From assembly GCA_023251455.1 (NCBI GenBank), contig JAHEYT010000031.1, forward strand, positions 1-64,000: a stretch of 64,000 nucleotides of DNA. The letters are read 5' to 3'. Below, one piece after another: positions 54,413 to 63,289 of this stretch. Position 1 is the first letter of the stretch. Each line of letters starts with the position of its first letter. Below the pieces are notes generated by a model. That model saw only the letters and a list, made by a program, of their open reading frames with translations, did no database searches and was not told the origin of the DNA. The translations under genes were made by a program, and so were the position numbers. The stretch comes from Bacteroidota bacterium. Its GTDB lineage: Bacteria > Bacteroidota > Bacteroidia > Bacteroidales > Prolixibacteraceae.

Positions 54413-55381
54413 TTAGGGTTGAAACATCCAGACATCTGATTTTCGCTCCGAATCATCTTCGCCTCCTACCACATAGCCTTTCCCGTTGATTGTAAATGTA
54501 ACCACATTTTGGCGTGCTCCTCCCGGGAAATCTCCACACTTAGTCCATTCATTCGTAGCAGGATCATATCGTACTACATCTGAGAGTAATCTTCCTCCAT
54601 TTAAAGATCCATTCCAGTAACGTCCCAGCATGATGTATCCTTGCCCGTTAATGGATATTCCTTTCGATAGAACACGAACCTGGGGTAAATCGGCCACGCG
54701 GCTCCAGGTATCCGTTTCGGTATGGTAACAATAAAAGTCTTTATACCTTTCAATGTCGTAGCCTGTTCCTACATAAAGGTTTTTCCCGATTGCAAACCCG
54801 GCAGTACCGGTTCTTTTGACCGGGCAATCCTTTAATCGAGTCCATTCATTGGTCTTTGGATCATATTTATAGGTATCGGGTTTAAATTGAGTACTTGTAT
54901 AACCTTCTGTGGTATAAATACAATCGTCAATCACTGCACTGAACAAATCGTTCGACGCTTTTCCCGGAAATGAGGCAACCTGTTTCCATGTGTCGTTTTT
55001 CAGGTCATATTCCCAGAGGTCGTTATAAATGGGCCCTGTGTATGGCGCAATAGCACCCAGACCTACATAGGCTTTGTCTCCGATTACCCCGCCGATTGCT
55101 TTTACTCTTGCTTCGCCAGGAAAATCAGCTTTGCGTGTCCATTGATCGGTTTGGCTGTCGTATTCCCAAAGGTCTTTCAGAAAATCAACTTTCCAACCAG
55201 ATCGTCCCAAACATATGTAAGCTTTGTCCTGATATGCAAAAGAGGTAGCCGAAGCACGCGCCTCTCCAGGAAAATCATTCAATTGTTTCCAGTCGCTGAT
55301 AGGTGTTGATTCAAACTTTTGACAGGCGCCTAAGAGGAGAATACAAAGAAGCAGGCAATCGTACCTTATTTTAGAAACCAT
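54413..55381 (-). CDS. Kelch-repeat lipoprotein
   Basis: This is a 322-residue lipoprotein (signal peptide with lipobox LLGAC, Cys20). The mature part is five or six Kelch blades, each with paired residues such as LWEYDSQTDQWTRKADFPGE and FPGEARVKAIGGVIGDKAYV, making a beta propeller. Kelch proteins usually bind glycans or proteins; this one is probably on the cell surface. It lies among capsule genes, next to a hairpin element. Substrate is unknown. Confidence 0.9.
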   Translation of the reverse strand: MVSKIRYDCLLLCILLLGACQKFESTPISDWKQLNDFPGEARASATSFAYQDKAYICLGRSGWKVDFLKDLWEYDSQTDQWTRKADFPGEARVKAIGGVIGDKAYVGLGAIAPYTGPIYNDLWEYDLKNDTWKQVASFPGKASNDLFSAVIDDCIYTTEGYTSTQFKPDTYKYDPKTNEWTRLKDCPVKRTGTAGFAIGKNLYVGTGYDIERYKDFYCYHTETDTWSRVADLPQVRVLSKGISINGQGYIMLGRYWNGSLNGGRLLSDVVRYDPATNEWTKCGDFPGGARQNVVTFTINGKGYVVGGEDDSERKSDVWMFQP

Positions 55382-55499
55382 ATTTTTATAAATAGCATGA
55401 TATTTAAAATGTAAAATCCTTTAGCGACCAATTTTGCTGGTGATAAAGGATTTCATGGGGGAATATTTGAATGTGGGGATACTGTTTTTTATTCAATAG

Positions 55500-55650
55500 C
55501 CGTAACCTTCAGGCGTTCGACTGAGTTCACGCCGAAGTCTACGGGAAAAAATGCGAACGAAAGGAGGGCTTTAGCCCAAAGGCATTTAGGGCTAAAGCCC
55601 ATTTTTAATGTCAATTTATCCAATGGCATAAATGCCGTTGCTAATTAAAG
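55500..55650. repeat. Palindromic dispersed-repeat material (GGGCTTTAGCCC element)
   Basis: A hairpin GGCGT...ACGCC (55512-55533) around TCGACTGAGTTC is followed by GGGCTTTAGCCC (55566-55577) and its exact complement GGGCTAAAGCCC (55589-55600), 11 bases apart. A GGCATAAATGCC palindrome then lies at about 55624-55635. No gene is found in the 55382-55722 gap, so the structured DNA accounts for much of it. It might also act as the transcription stop of the CapD-like gene downstream. Confidence 0.6.
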
Positions 55651-55722
55651 AACATCAAATAACCGATAATTCGGAATTTAAAAATACGTCCTTAAATTAT
55701 ATACATTTCTTATCATTCGCAG

Positions 55723-57813
55723 CTAATAAAACAGATTAAACGTCAGTAGATGAAATGTATTAATCATTTTTTTTAACACAGATTTTCCATTCTTTTTGAC
55801 GGCAGGTTCCGCTGGATATTCCTTTGATTCTTTCGTGTCTCCCAAATCCGGAAATTCAGAGATGTTTTTTCCAGGGTTGGAGTATTTAGGTTCTTCCGGA
55901 TGGTTTGTTGGTTGAACGACATCGAGTACCTCATATTGTGAGTTTTTCGATTCAAATTCAGGAACAATCTTCTTCATTCGGGTAACAATCTGCCACTCAT
56001 CTTCCTCGTTTAGGTTTTTCAGTAATTCGATGATACTGGCTTTTGATGCATGGTAATCGTGCGGTCTGATCTTTCCAATCATGATTTTTTTGTTGCCTGT
56101 TGGAAGCGTTTCTTCCTTGTCTGCAAGCAATTCTTCAAACAATTTTTCTCCCGGGCGCAGGCCAGTTTCCAGAATCTGTATTTCGGTATGTGGCATAAAC
56201 CCCGATAATGAAATCATTCGTTCAGCTAAATCATAAATACGGACAGGATCGCCCATATCGAAAAGATAAATTTCTCCGCCATTACCCATAAAACCTGCCT
56301 CCATAACCAATTGGCAGGCTTCCGGTATGGTCATAAAATAGCGGATGATATCGCGGTGTGTTACAGTAACCGGTCCACCATTACTGATTTGCCTTTTGAA
56401 AATTGGTATAACCGATCCATTTGAGCCAAGCACATTACCAAAACGAGTGGTTATAAACTGGGTTTTTATGTCAGTCTGCTCAGATAAGGCCTGGATATAG
56501 ATTTCGCAAATACGTTTGGTTGCTCCCATCACGTTGGTGGGATTCACTGCTTTGTCCGTTGAAATCATCACAAACTTTTCCACGCCAAATTCTACCGCAA
56601 GATCGGCAATGTTCCGTGTGCCACCAACATTGTTGCTGATTGCCTCATAAGGCTGAAGCTCCATGATCGGTACATGTTTGTACGCCGCAGCATGATAGAT
56701 AATCTGGGGTTGACAGATACTGAAAATTTTTCGCATTTTAAATCCATTGGTCACATCGGCAACATAGGCATGTAACTGTACCTGACCAAGCATGGGTAAA
56801 ATTTCATTCTTGATCTCAAAGATGGCTGATTCAGCCTGGTCAACAATCGTTATGCTTTCAGGATTCAGATACACCAATTGCCTGACAATTTCAGAACCGA
56901 TGGACCCCGCACCGCCGGTTACCATAACCCGTTTCCCGGCAATGCCTTTGCTTATCGAATCCACTTTCATGGAAATGGGTTCCCGACCTAACAGGTCTTC
57001 AATTCTTACGTTAGTAATCTTTCCTTCGTCCAGCTTACCGTCGAGTAAGTTGGAGGGATCAGAAACTTCTTTTACTTTTAGTCGATTAGTCAGACATTGG
57101 TCAACGATTTCCCGTTTTCGTTTAATTTCAACCTTGGAACCCGATATGGCCAGGATCATTTCCTGAACTTTTTCTTCCCTGATTACATTCCCGAATGCCT
57201 TTTCCGGCGAAAATATCTTTACTCCACCAACGCTGCTGTTCCACAGACTGGGATTGTCATCAATGAATCCTATAATGTTGTAATGGATATTGGTATCTTT
57301 CATGATCACCGAATGGGCGATGCTTCCCATGACTCCTGCACCATAAATCATGATGTTGATCGTATCGTTTGGTTTGGCAAGAAGATTCCGGTAGGTAAAC
57401 TGTACTCCGAATCGGAATGATACCATCAGGAAAACCGAAAGAAAATAGTGAACGATGATGATTGACCAGGGAATAAGAAGTACTTCGGATATGTTATGCC
57501 CAAAAATACTTATGAGAAAATAGCCGCCTGAAAAGACCAGATGAGCCTTTGCCAGGATAACCGCATCTTGCATGGTTGAATGTCGAAGTATGCCCCGGTG
57601 AGGTTTGAAAATTACTGCTGCCAGCATGAAAAAGGGAAGTCCGGTCATGAATTGCACCAGCATCATAGGTACGTCAACATGCTCTGAAAAGAGGTTAAAA
57701 CGGAGCAGGTATGTTAACAAAAAGGACGATGAAGCAATGGCCGCATCTACCAGCAGAATAATCCAGCGTGGTAAAAATCCCTTGTCAATTAATTCCTTTA
57801 ATTTTATTCTCAT
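55723..57813 (-). CDS. Membrane nucleoside-diphosphate-sugar epimerase/dehydratase (CapD/WbpM/PglF type)
   Basis: This 696-residue protein has four N-terminal membrane helices (about 15-120), a first Rossmann-like domain with IYGAGVMGSIAHSVI (about 155-170), then the catalytic SDR domain with VTGGAGSIGSEIVRQL (about 297-312) and STDKAVNPTNVMGATKRI. It would make a 4-keto-6-deoxy UDP-HexNAc such as UDP-QuiNAc precursors. The tail after about 620 is long, charged and of low complexity, ending in a hydrophobic segment. It is a core enzyme of the capsule/O-antigen locus. Confidence 0.93.
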   Translation of the reverse strand: MRIKLKELIDKGFLPRWIILLVDAAIASSSFLLTYLLRFNLFSEHVDVPMMLVQFMTGLPFFMLAAVIFKPHRGILRHSTMQDAVILAKAHLVFSGGYFLISIFGHNISEVLLIPWSIIIVHYFLSVFLMVSFRFGVQFTYRNLLAKPNDTINIMIYGAGVMGSIAHSVIMKDTNIHYNIIGFIDDNPSLWNSSVGGVKIFSPEKAFGNVIREEKVQEMILAISGSKVEIKRKREIVDQCLTNRLKVKEVSDPSNLLDGKLDEGKITNVRIEDLLGREPISMKVDSISKGIAGKRVMVTGGAGSIGSEIVRQLVYLNPESITIVDQAESAIFEIKNEILPMLGQVQLHAYVADVTNGFKMRKIFSICQPQIIYHAAAYKHVPIMELQPYEAISNNVGGTRNIADLAVEFGVEKFVMISTDKAVNPTNVMGATKRICEIYIQALSEQTDIKTQFITTRFGNVLGSNGSVIPIFKRQISNGGPVTVTHRDIIRYFMTIPEACQLVMEAGFMGNGGEIYLFDMGDPVRIYDLAERMISLSGFMPHTEIQILETGLRPGEKLFEELLADKEETLPTGNKKIMIGKIRPHDYHASKASIIELLKNLNEEDEWQIVTRMKKIVPEFESKNSQYEVLDVVQPTNHPEEPKYSNPGKNISEFPDLGDTKESKEYPAEPAVKKNGKSVLKKMINTFHLLTFNLFY

Positions 57814-58101
57814 GTTATAAGTCTTTTTCTCGTTACAATAGATGTAACGATTATGCTAATGGTTGCGTGTTGTTAAATAATGTGACACTACAATAACGAT
57901 TTATTACGAAACTTATTATTGGGTTATTCTTAAAGCTAAATGATGGAAAAGTATACCCATAGATTTCCAATTTTCAAATTTAACGATTATTAGGTTAAAA
58001 GAATTCGCTGATCGGCCAGGGAGGACCTGAAAGTGAATGAAATGGCCAATATCTTACACGAATGATATGATTTGGCATATGAACTGACTATTTTTTTTTT
58101 T
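57814..58101. other. Gap upstream of the CapD-like gene, no gene
   Basis: This AT-rich segment between the CapD-like start and the next repeats should hold its promoter. I see no gene. Confidence 0.35.
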
Positions 58102-58188
58102 CGTCATTGCGAATGGAGCGCAGCGGAATGTGGCGATCTGTTCTTGAATGTGAGATTGCCACACTCCTTACAGTCGCTCGCAATGATG
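58102..58188. repeat. ATTGCG-type palindromic repeat pair
   Basis: A CGTCATTGCGAATGGAGCG unit (58102-58140) faces TGAGATTGCCACACTCC and CGCAATGATG (58151-58188) in inverted orientation, separated by about 10 bases. Confidence 0.7.
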
Positions 58189-58202
58189 CTTTGTTGGCCT
58201 TG

Positions 58203-58303
58203 CCCGTCAACTGACGCAGACGGCAAAGAATAGCTTTTCAATCAACAGTTTCGGATTATCCTTTGCATTCATATCCGTCAGCTAAAGCAGACGGCAAAGG
58301 ATA
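58203..58303. repeat. CCGTC..GACGG dispersed repeat, two copies and a 10-bp inverted repeat
   Basis: CCCGTCAACTGACGCAGACG (58203-58222) and CCGTCAGCTAAAGCAGACGG (58275-58294) are related copies. TATCCTTTGC (58257-58266) pairs exactly with GCAAAGGATA (58294-58303), with CCGTC/GACGG nested inside, so the DNA can form a two-part stem. Confidence 0.6.
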
Positions 58304-58327
58304 TGGTGCTCTGTTTATTTCATATAA

Positions 58328-58717
58328 CTAGCGTACATCATTGCCTGATAAAGCCAGATATGGTCCGTCTTTAACTTCAAAGATCACGGTGTCGGGGGAA
58401 ATAATTTCCAAACTGTGCCATTGCCCTTGAGGTATATCTATTCCATAATTACCTTTCAACGGATCTAAGTCAAATGTTTCAATAACCTCTCCTCCTTCGT
58501 TATGAAAAAACACACGTAGGATTCCACGAAGTAAAATGTAGGTTTCTGCCGTATGAGTGTGCCGATGAATTGGAATTACTGAGCCAATCTCAATGGCATT
58601 GAGCAATCGTTGTGATTTCGATTCCGGAGAAGTATGAAAGTTAAAGTTCATTCGCAACCGCTCGTTGTTGCGGGCTTGTTCGGAAATAGAATCTAATAAT
58701 GACGTATTAATCAACAT
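58328..58717 (-). CDS. wbuC: WbuC-family cupin metalloprotein
   Basis: This is a 129-residue single-cupin protein with metal-binding residues in PIHRHTHTAETYILLRG (His, His, Glu) and a later WHSLEI. It matches the WbuC family, which sits in O-antigen and capsule loci. A catalytic or regulatory role is not established. It lies between the CapD-like gene and repeat blocks and is transcribed with the locus. Confidence 0.87.
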   Translation of the reverse strand: MLINTSLLDSISEQARNNERLRMNFNFHTSPESKSQRLLNAIEIGSVIPIHRHTHTAETYILLRGILRVFFHNEGGEVIETFDLDPLKGNYGIDIPQGQWHSLEIISPDTVIFEVKDGPYLALSGNDVR

Positions 58718-58798
58718 GGGTTCTGAATATCTATCTATTTTGAATTTATTAAACCAAATCTCCCATCGAAGAGCGAATTAGTTACCGGTTGTTGAACT

Positions 58799-58980
58799 TG
58801 AGTTTGCTTCGTTGTTCGTTCCTCACTCCTCGCAATGACGATCTGAACAGCGTCATTGCCATTGACCGGAGGGAATGAAGCAATCTGTTGTTATATGAGA
58901 TTGCCACGCTCGTTACAGTCGCTCGCAATGACGCGCTGATGATCGCGTACCGTCGTTGCGAACGCAGTGAAGCAATCTGT
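58799..58980. repeat. Cluster of four ATTGCG-type palindromic repeats
   Basis: Units are seen at 58799-58840 (GAGTTTGCTTCG to CGCAATGACG), 58851-58887, 58896-58932 and 58951-58980, alternating orientation. The last unit runs directly into the stop codon of the GIY-YIG gene. Confidence 0.75.
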
Positions 58981-59273
58981 CAATTAATTGTACCGGTTAA
59001 ATCCTTCCATTCCGGGTTAAATCCATCGATTAAATCGAGCTTCTTCTGACGAGAACCAGCTTTGATCTGTTTTTCGCGGTAGATTGCCTCTTCAATGGAT
59101 AAAAAGCCTTCAAAATAAACCAGCTGCGTTACATTGTATCTTGATGTGAAAGAGCATTTGTATACTCCAGTGCGATGCTCATAAAGTCGGTTTGCCAGGT
59201 TACTGGTTACTCCGGTGTAAAGTACAGTATGGTTTTTGTTCGTAAGGATGTAAATGTAACCACCTCTTTCCAT
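58980..59273 (-). CDS. GIY-YIG nuclease (copy 1)
   Basis: This is a 97-residue single-domain GIY-YIG nuclease with [20 protein letters not shown] (start of the GIY..YIG strands), the R in NRLYEHR and the Glu in AIYREKQIK, so the active site looks complete. It is about 88% identical to copy 2 at 63.3 kb. The start METERGG-like MERGG at 59273 was chosen; a longer frame upstream would be translated repeat DNA. Its TGA stop is the first codon of the adjoining palindromic repeat. Such small UvrC-like nucleases have no clear cellular role. Confidence 0.93.
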   Translation of the reverse strand: MERGGYIYILTNKNHTVLYTGVTSNLANRLYEHRTGVYKCSFTSRYNVTQLVYFEGFLSIEEAIYREKQIKAGSRQKKLDLIDGFNPEWKDLTGTIN

Positions 59274-59283
59274 CGTTGTTGTT

Positions 59284-59410
59284 TGAGTTTGCTTCGTTGT
59301 TCGTTCCTCACTCCTCGCAATGACGCGCTGATGATGGTTCCCGTCATTGCGAACGTAGTGAAGCAATCCTTTCCAGGTTTCGTCATTGCGAGGCACGAAG
59401 CAATCCGTCA
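59284..59410. repeat. Three ATTGCG-type palindromic repeats upstream of GIY-YIG copy 1
   Basis: Units lie at 59284-59325, 59342-59369 and 59380-59409. The first is inverted relative to the other two. They carry an open frame in phase with the GIY-YIG gene (46 codons), which would give a repeat-encoded N-terminal extension. Confidence 0.75.
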
Positions 59411-59417
59411 ATTAATA

Positions 59418-59444
59418 TGAGTTTGTCCTTCGATAAACTCAGGG
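59418..59444. repeat. Short TGAGTTT..AAACTCA hairpin
   Basis: TGAGTTT pairs with AAACTCA across 10 bases and includes CCTTCGATAAACTCAGG, a widely seen dispersed sequence type. No gene is present. Confidence 0.5.
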
Positions 59445-59659
59445 CAGCGCCACGTTCTCCTTCATCGGACTCGCATTGACAGGGAAGTGGGGTTCACAAC
59501 CTTATTCGTTTAATGAATCAGGCATTTTAATAAAAAAAAATAAGGTTTTAATCATGAGGGCGATTCTTGCTGCTAAAGTTTAAAAAATGAGAATAAGGTT
59601 TCGTCAGACAAGATTCGGGAACTCATCCGGCAAAGGTTTTTTTTAGCACACAGCTGACA

Positions 59660-59800
59660 TTGATCCCTTTCCCACCATTTAAAATTTATCATTTACAATG
59701 CCCATTCCCTTTTTCCCCATTTATAATTCATCATTTATAATTTATAATTCCCTTTCCCTTTTCCACCCATTTAAAATTCATCACTCATCACTCATCATTC
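59660..59800. repeat. AT-rich degenerate tandem repeat (TCATTTATAATT type)
   Basis: The stretch contains imperfectly repeated CATTTATAATTCATCATTTA-type units, then CATCACTCATCACTCATCAT, with C-runs (CCCTTTCCC) between them. It separates repeat-rich DNA from the sugar transferase stop. It is low complexity, so no function is proposed. Confidence 0.55.
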
Positions 59801-59802
59801 TA

Positions 59803-60353
59803 TCAATGTTTTACTCCCTTACTCATCAGAACCGAGGTAAACGTGAGCAATACGATCTTGATATCGAAGAATAACGATTTGCGGTGCAGGTATTCTTTTT
59901 CGTAGGCCACCTTTTCTTCCAGCGATATTTCGTCTCTTCCGTTAATTTGTGCCCAGCCAGTTATGCCTGGTTTTAATTTTTCAACCTTAGCCGCTACACG
60001 CAAGGCCATTAAATCGTCCTGGTTATACAATGCAGGACGCGGACCTACAAAAACCATTTCGCCGCTGATGATATTAATGAGGTTAGGCAATTCATCTAAA
60101 CTTAGTTTTCGAAGCAGCCCACCCGTTTTTAAACATATTGTTCCGGGTTTTCCAATAAATGAGTAGCTACATTGGGGGTGTCTTTTTTCATGCTGCGGAA
60201 CTTATAAATGGGGAAAAAGGAATAATTTACCCCAACACGTTTCTGCTTGAAGAACACGGGGAAGCCATCTTCGATGAGTATCGCTATTGCAACAATTATA
60301 AAAACAGGCGACAACAGTATGATCAGGATGAATGCGATGATTCGGTTAAGCAT
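59803..60353 (-). pseudogene. Priming sugar transferase with a frameshift
   Basis: This gene matches the membrane-linked sugar-1-phosphate transferase family (WcaJ/PglC type) that starts undecaprenyl-linked glycans. The N-terminal part (60353-60129) has the membrane segment and FKQKRVGVNYSFFPIYKFRS, ending with a TAA. The C-terminal part (from about 60133 in another frame) continues with LRKLSLDELPNLINIISGEM, VFVGPRPAL and PGITGWAQINGR. The join falls at a TTT-AAAAA run at about 60133; one missing T would restore the frame. If real, the priming enzyme is dead; a base-call error in a homopolymer is equally possible. Confidence 0.85.
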
Positions 60354-60390
60354 ATCTATTGAATAAATAAAAGCGTTTGGCAACAGATCA

Positions 60391-60693
60391 CTACGGTTTA
60401 AATATTAATTTTTTAGGATCTTGCCTGCAATCAAAAAAGGTGAGAAGATGGATTTCCTGCTGGTAGTAGTCTATTTTGTAATAGAATGAGTTGTTTTTAT
60501 CAACAATGGCTTTTCTTATTTTTTTGTTTTTTATCGAAGCAGAAAAAATTCCGGGATTTTTCTGAATGGCTGTAAGTGTGATTTGAACTCTCAGATTAAA
60601 TTGAGTGATTTCTTTTTTTGTCCAATTTGCATGAAGATAATCAAGTACGTTTAAGAACGTAATTTTTGCCTGAGCAGACCAAATAACATGCAT
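60391..60693 (-). CDS. ParE/RelE-type toxin
   Basis: This is a 100-residue protein beginning MHVIWSAQAKITFLNVLDYL, the usual opening of ParE/RelE-family toxins that act on DNA gyrase or on translation. The middle (NPGIFSASIKNKKIRKAIVD) and end (YYQQEIHLLTFFDCRQDPKKL) also fit. Its gene follows the antitoxin directly; a start at 60705 would overlap the antitoxin by 11 bases. Which target it hits cannot be told. Confidence 0.87.
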   Translation of the reverse strand: MHVIWSAQAKITFLNVLDYLHANWTKKEITQFNLRVQITLTAIQKNPGIFSASIKNKKIRKAIVDKNNSFYYKIDYYQQEIHLLTFFDCRQDPKKLIFKP

Positions 60694-60694
60694 G

Positions 60695-60931
60695 TCAGAA
60701 TCCATATTTTTGTTTGGCTTCCTGAATTACCTGCTCATGCGTAAATATATTTCCTTCCTCAATATCGTGAATACCTTCAAGAATTGAGTCTTGAACTTCT
60801 AGTGGCAGTTGATCCCACCAGTCCTTATCTACTTCTTTTTTCAAAATAGTATTTACACGAGAAAGTAGTCCCGGGTTATTGGTACTTAGAATTTTTTGGA
60901 CGATATCGATTTTTAATGCCTGAATATCCAT
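60695..60931 (-). CDS. Antitoxin partner of the ParE/RelE-type toxin
   Basis: This is a 78-residue acidic protein just upstream of the toxin. It matches the short antitoxin family that includes DKDWWDQLPLEVQDSILEGI, here about residues 36-55, and ends VIQEAKQKYGF. No ribbon-helix-helix motif is clear, so DNA binding is uncertain. Confidence 0.85.
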   Translation of the reverse strand: MDIQALKIDIVQKILSTNNPGLLSRVNTILKKEVDKDWWDQLPLEVQDSILEGIHDIEEGNIFTHEQVIQEAKQKYGF

Positions 60932-61039
60932 TTTCTGATGATGTTGTTGTTGTGAATGATGTAAAGTTACAAAAATTTAGATGGAGTTAAATCGTGAATA
61001 CATATTTGAACACTGATAACAATCAGAACACTGATGACA

Positions 61040-61310
61040 CTCCTGCCCGACGCAGCTACCGTGTGTACGCATCTTTTTCGACTCTATAACTATTGATAGA
61101 ACCTTATTTTTATTAGGAAACCTCAGTACAAAATAGGAATGACTCAAACCTTATTATATCCCGTATTCTACTATAAAATAAGGTTCTAGTCGGATGGTGG
61201 TCGCCGGGTTACTGAGGTTCTTCCGCGAAAATAAGGTTTAACAAAGCACAACTACCAAATCAGTCTTTATAGAGCCAACTTATAGATTTGTGGGTACACG
61301 ATAGCCCGAC
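61040..61310. repeat. About 270-bp element with nested and interleaved inverted repeats
   Basis: Outer arms CTACCGTGTGTAC (61056-61068) and an imperfect partner with GTACACGATAG (61294-61304), and CTCTATAA (61082-61089) with TTATAGAG (61267-61274), define a symmetrical unit. Inside, AGAACCTTATTTT (61098-61110) pairs exactly with 61175-61187, and AACCTCAGTA (61119-61128) with 61210-61219. The two inner pairs interleave, so as RNA they would form a pseudoknot. No open frame is found in it. GCCCGACGCAG occurs at both ends. Confidence 0.6.
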
Positions 61311-61334
61311 GCAGGCAAAGATCTTCACTGATTT

Positions 61335-61400
61335 TTTCCTCATTCCTCATTCCTCATTCCCTTCTGTGTTTATTTGTGCTATTTGTGTTTATCTGAGTTC
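61335..61400. repeat. Solo GxxExxY-type repeat and TCCTCATTCC tandem
   Basis: A short tandem of TCCTCATTCC-like units is followed by CTGTGTTTATTTGTGC and ATTTGTGTTTATCTGAG, similar to the right repeat that bounds the GxxExxY gene. No GxxExxY gene is present, so this may be a remnant or an unoccupied site. The wider gap 60932-61676 has no gene. Confidence 0.5.
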
Positions 61401-61526
61401 AGGGGGTTTCTGGTGTTGTGTTTTATCCCGAAACTCGCCAATGTCTTTTCCAATCCTTCTTTTGCCGTAACCGGCATCTTCTAATGAAGATTAGGATTTA
61501 AGATCGGAAATGTAATCTGTTTGGGT

Positions 61527-61614
61527 TGAGATTGCTTCGTCGTTCGTTCCTCACTCTTCGCAATGACGCTCCGATGATGGTTGCCGTCATTGCTAACGCA
61601 TTGAAGCAATCTGT
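61527..61614. repeat. ATTGCG-type palindromic repeat pair
   Basis: TGAGATTGCTTCGTCG to CGCAATGACG (61527-61568) faces CGTCATTGCTAACGCATTG and AAGCAATCTG (61585-61613). A third partial unit follows at 61621-61635. They lie downstream of ahcY. Confidence 0.7.
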
Positions 61615-61676
61615 TATTTGTTGAGACTGCTTCGTTTCTTGTGGACATTTACAACGTTAAAGAGTAGGGTATTCGA

Positions 61677-63092
61677 TTAATACCTGTAATGCTCTGGTTT
61701 ATATGGACCATTAATTGGGACTCCGAGATAATCAGCCTGATCAGGAGTGAGTTGTGTAAGTTTTACTCCAATCTGTTCAAGGTGCAGACGAGCCACTTCT
61801 TCATCCAGATGCTTAGGTAAGCGGTAAACGCCTACTTCATATTGTTTTTTCCACAATTCAATCTGAGCAAGTGTTTGGTTGGTAAATGAATTACTCATAA
61901 CAAAGGAAGGATGACCAGTTGCACATCCCAGATTAACCAAACGTCCTTCGGCCAGTAAGAAAATAGAATGGCCATCGTCATAGGTGTATTTGTCAACCTG
62001 TGGTTTGATGTTTGTTTTTTGAATGCCCGGCCATTTTTCGAGACGGCTTACCTGTATTTCGTTATCAAAATGTCCAATGTTGCAAACAATGGCCTGGTCT
62101 TTCATGGCAGCCAGGTACTCGGCGGTGATAATGTCTTTATTTCCGGTTGTGGTGACGTAAATATTCCCTTCGTTTAAAGTGTCCTCCAGCGGTTTCACTT
62201 CAAAACCTTCCATCGCAGCCTGTAAAGCGCAAATCGGATCAATTTCAGTTACAATAACACGGGCGCCGTAACTTCGCATCGAATGGGCACAACCTTTGCC
62301 TACGTCTCCATAACCTGCAACCACCACTACTTTACCTGCAATCATTACATCGGTGGCACGTTTGATTCCATCGGCCAATGATTCGCGGCAACCATAGAGG
62401 TTATCGAATTTCGATTTGGTGACTGAATCGTTTACATTAAAGGCAGGAAAAAGCAATTGGCCAGATTCCATCATCTGGTATAAACGATGCACTCCGGTAG
62501 TGGTTTCTTCAGAAACTCCTTTAATTTCAGGTGCAGTACGGCTCCAGCGTTTTGGATCTTCGGCTAAGATTCGTTTTAAAACTTTAAATAATTGAATTTC
62601 ATCTTCCGCCTCTAAATCTTTATCGAGTATACTAGCGTTTTTTTCCGCTTCATATCCCAGATGCACCATCATCGTTGCATCGCCTCCGTCATCTACAATC
62701 AATGTTGGTCCTTGTCCGTTTCCAAAGTCCAGGGCACGCTCGGTGCACCACCAGTATTCTTCCAGTGTTTCACCCTTCCATGCGAATACAGGAATCCCGG
62801 CAGCAGCAATAGCCGCAGCAGCATGATCTTGTGTACTGAAGATATTACAACTGCACCAGCGTACTTCGGCGCCCAATTCAACCAGGGTTTCAATTAATAC
62901 GGCTGTTTGAATGGTCATGTGTAGTGAACCCATGATTCGGGCTCCTTTTAATGGAACAAGTCCTTTATATTTGGCACGGGTAGCCATTAAACCCGGCATT
63001 TCTTTTTCAGCAATTTCTATTTCCTTGCGGCCAAATCCGGCCAACTGAATGTCTGCAACCTTGTAATCGGTTAATGTTGATGTTAAGATCAT
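61677..63092 (-). CDS. ahcY: S-adenosylhomocysteine hydrolase
   Basis: This 471-residue NAD-dependent enzyme splits S-adenosylhomocysteine to adenosine and homocysteine. It has [20 protein letters not shown], the catalytic-region [26 protein letters not shown] (NAD-binding, about 275-285) and the ending [15 protein letters not shown]. Length is normal for the family. The start at 63092 was chosen because the longer frame reads 66 codons of repeat DNA. It is a housekeeping gene caught within the capsule locus and is flanked by palindromic repeats on both sides. Confidence 0.96.
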   Translation of the reverse strand: MILTSTLTDYKVADIQLAGFGRKEIEIAEKEMPGLMATRAKYKGLVPLKGARIMGSLHMTIQTAVLIETLVELGAEVRWCSCNIFSTQDHAAAAIAAAGIPVFAWKGETLEEYWWCTERALDFGNGQGPTLIVDDGGDATMMVHLGYEAEKNASILDKDLEAEDEIQLFKVLKRILAEDPKRWSRTAPEIKGVSEETTTGVHRLYQMMESGQLLFPAFNVNDSVTKSKFDNLYGCRESLADGIKRATDVMIAGKVVVVAGYGDVGKGCAHSMRSYGARVIVTEIDPICALQAAMEGFEVKPLEDTLNEGNIYVTTTGNKDIITAEYLAAMKDQAIVCNIGHFDNEIQVSRLEKWPGIQKTNIKPQVDKYTYDDGHSIFLLAEGRLVNLGCATGHPSFVMSNSFTNQTLAQIELWKKQYEVGVYRLPKHLDEEVARLHLEQIGVKLTQLTPDQADYLGVPINGPYKPEHYRY

Positions 63093-63169
63093 TTTTCGAA
63101 TGTTAGATATGTATGTTTGAAATGTATTTCTCGGTTTTAAACGAAATGTGATGGGTAATGATTGTTCTT

Positions 63170-63289
63170 CGTCATTGCGAACGCAGTGTAAAAGTTGAGT
63201 TTGCTTCGTCGTTCGTTCCTCACTCCTCGCAATGACTTTCAGCGCATCGTCATCGCGAGCGAAACATAGTGGAGCGTGGCGATCTGTCA
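63170..63289. repeat. Three ATTGCG-type repeats between ahcY and GIY-YIG copy 2
   Basis: A truncated CGTCATTGCGAACGCAGTG (63170-63188), a GAGTTTGCTTCG to CGCAATGAC unit (63196-63236) and CGTCATCGCGAGCGAAAC onward (63248-63289) are present. The last runs straight into the stop codon of the GIY-YIG gene. Confidence 0.75.

Noticed and set aside
59276..59411. N-terminal extension of GIY-YIG copy 1
   Set aside because: The 46 codons are translated repeat DNA and copy 2 starts at the equivalent MERGG position without it.
60932..61676. Missed gene or known riboswitch in front of or after ahcY
   Set aside because: No frame with protein-like composition was found and I could not match the structure to any SAH riboswitch pattern; it is also downstream of ahcY.
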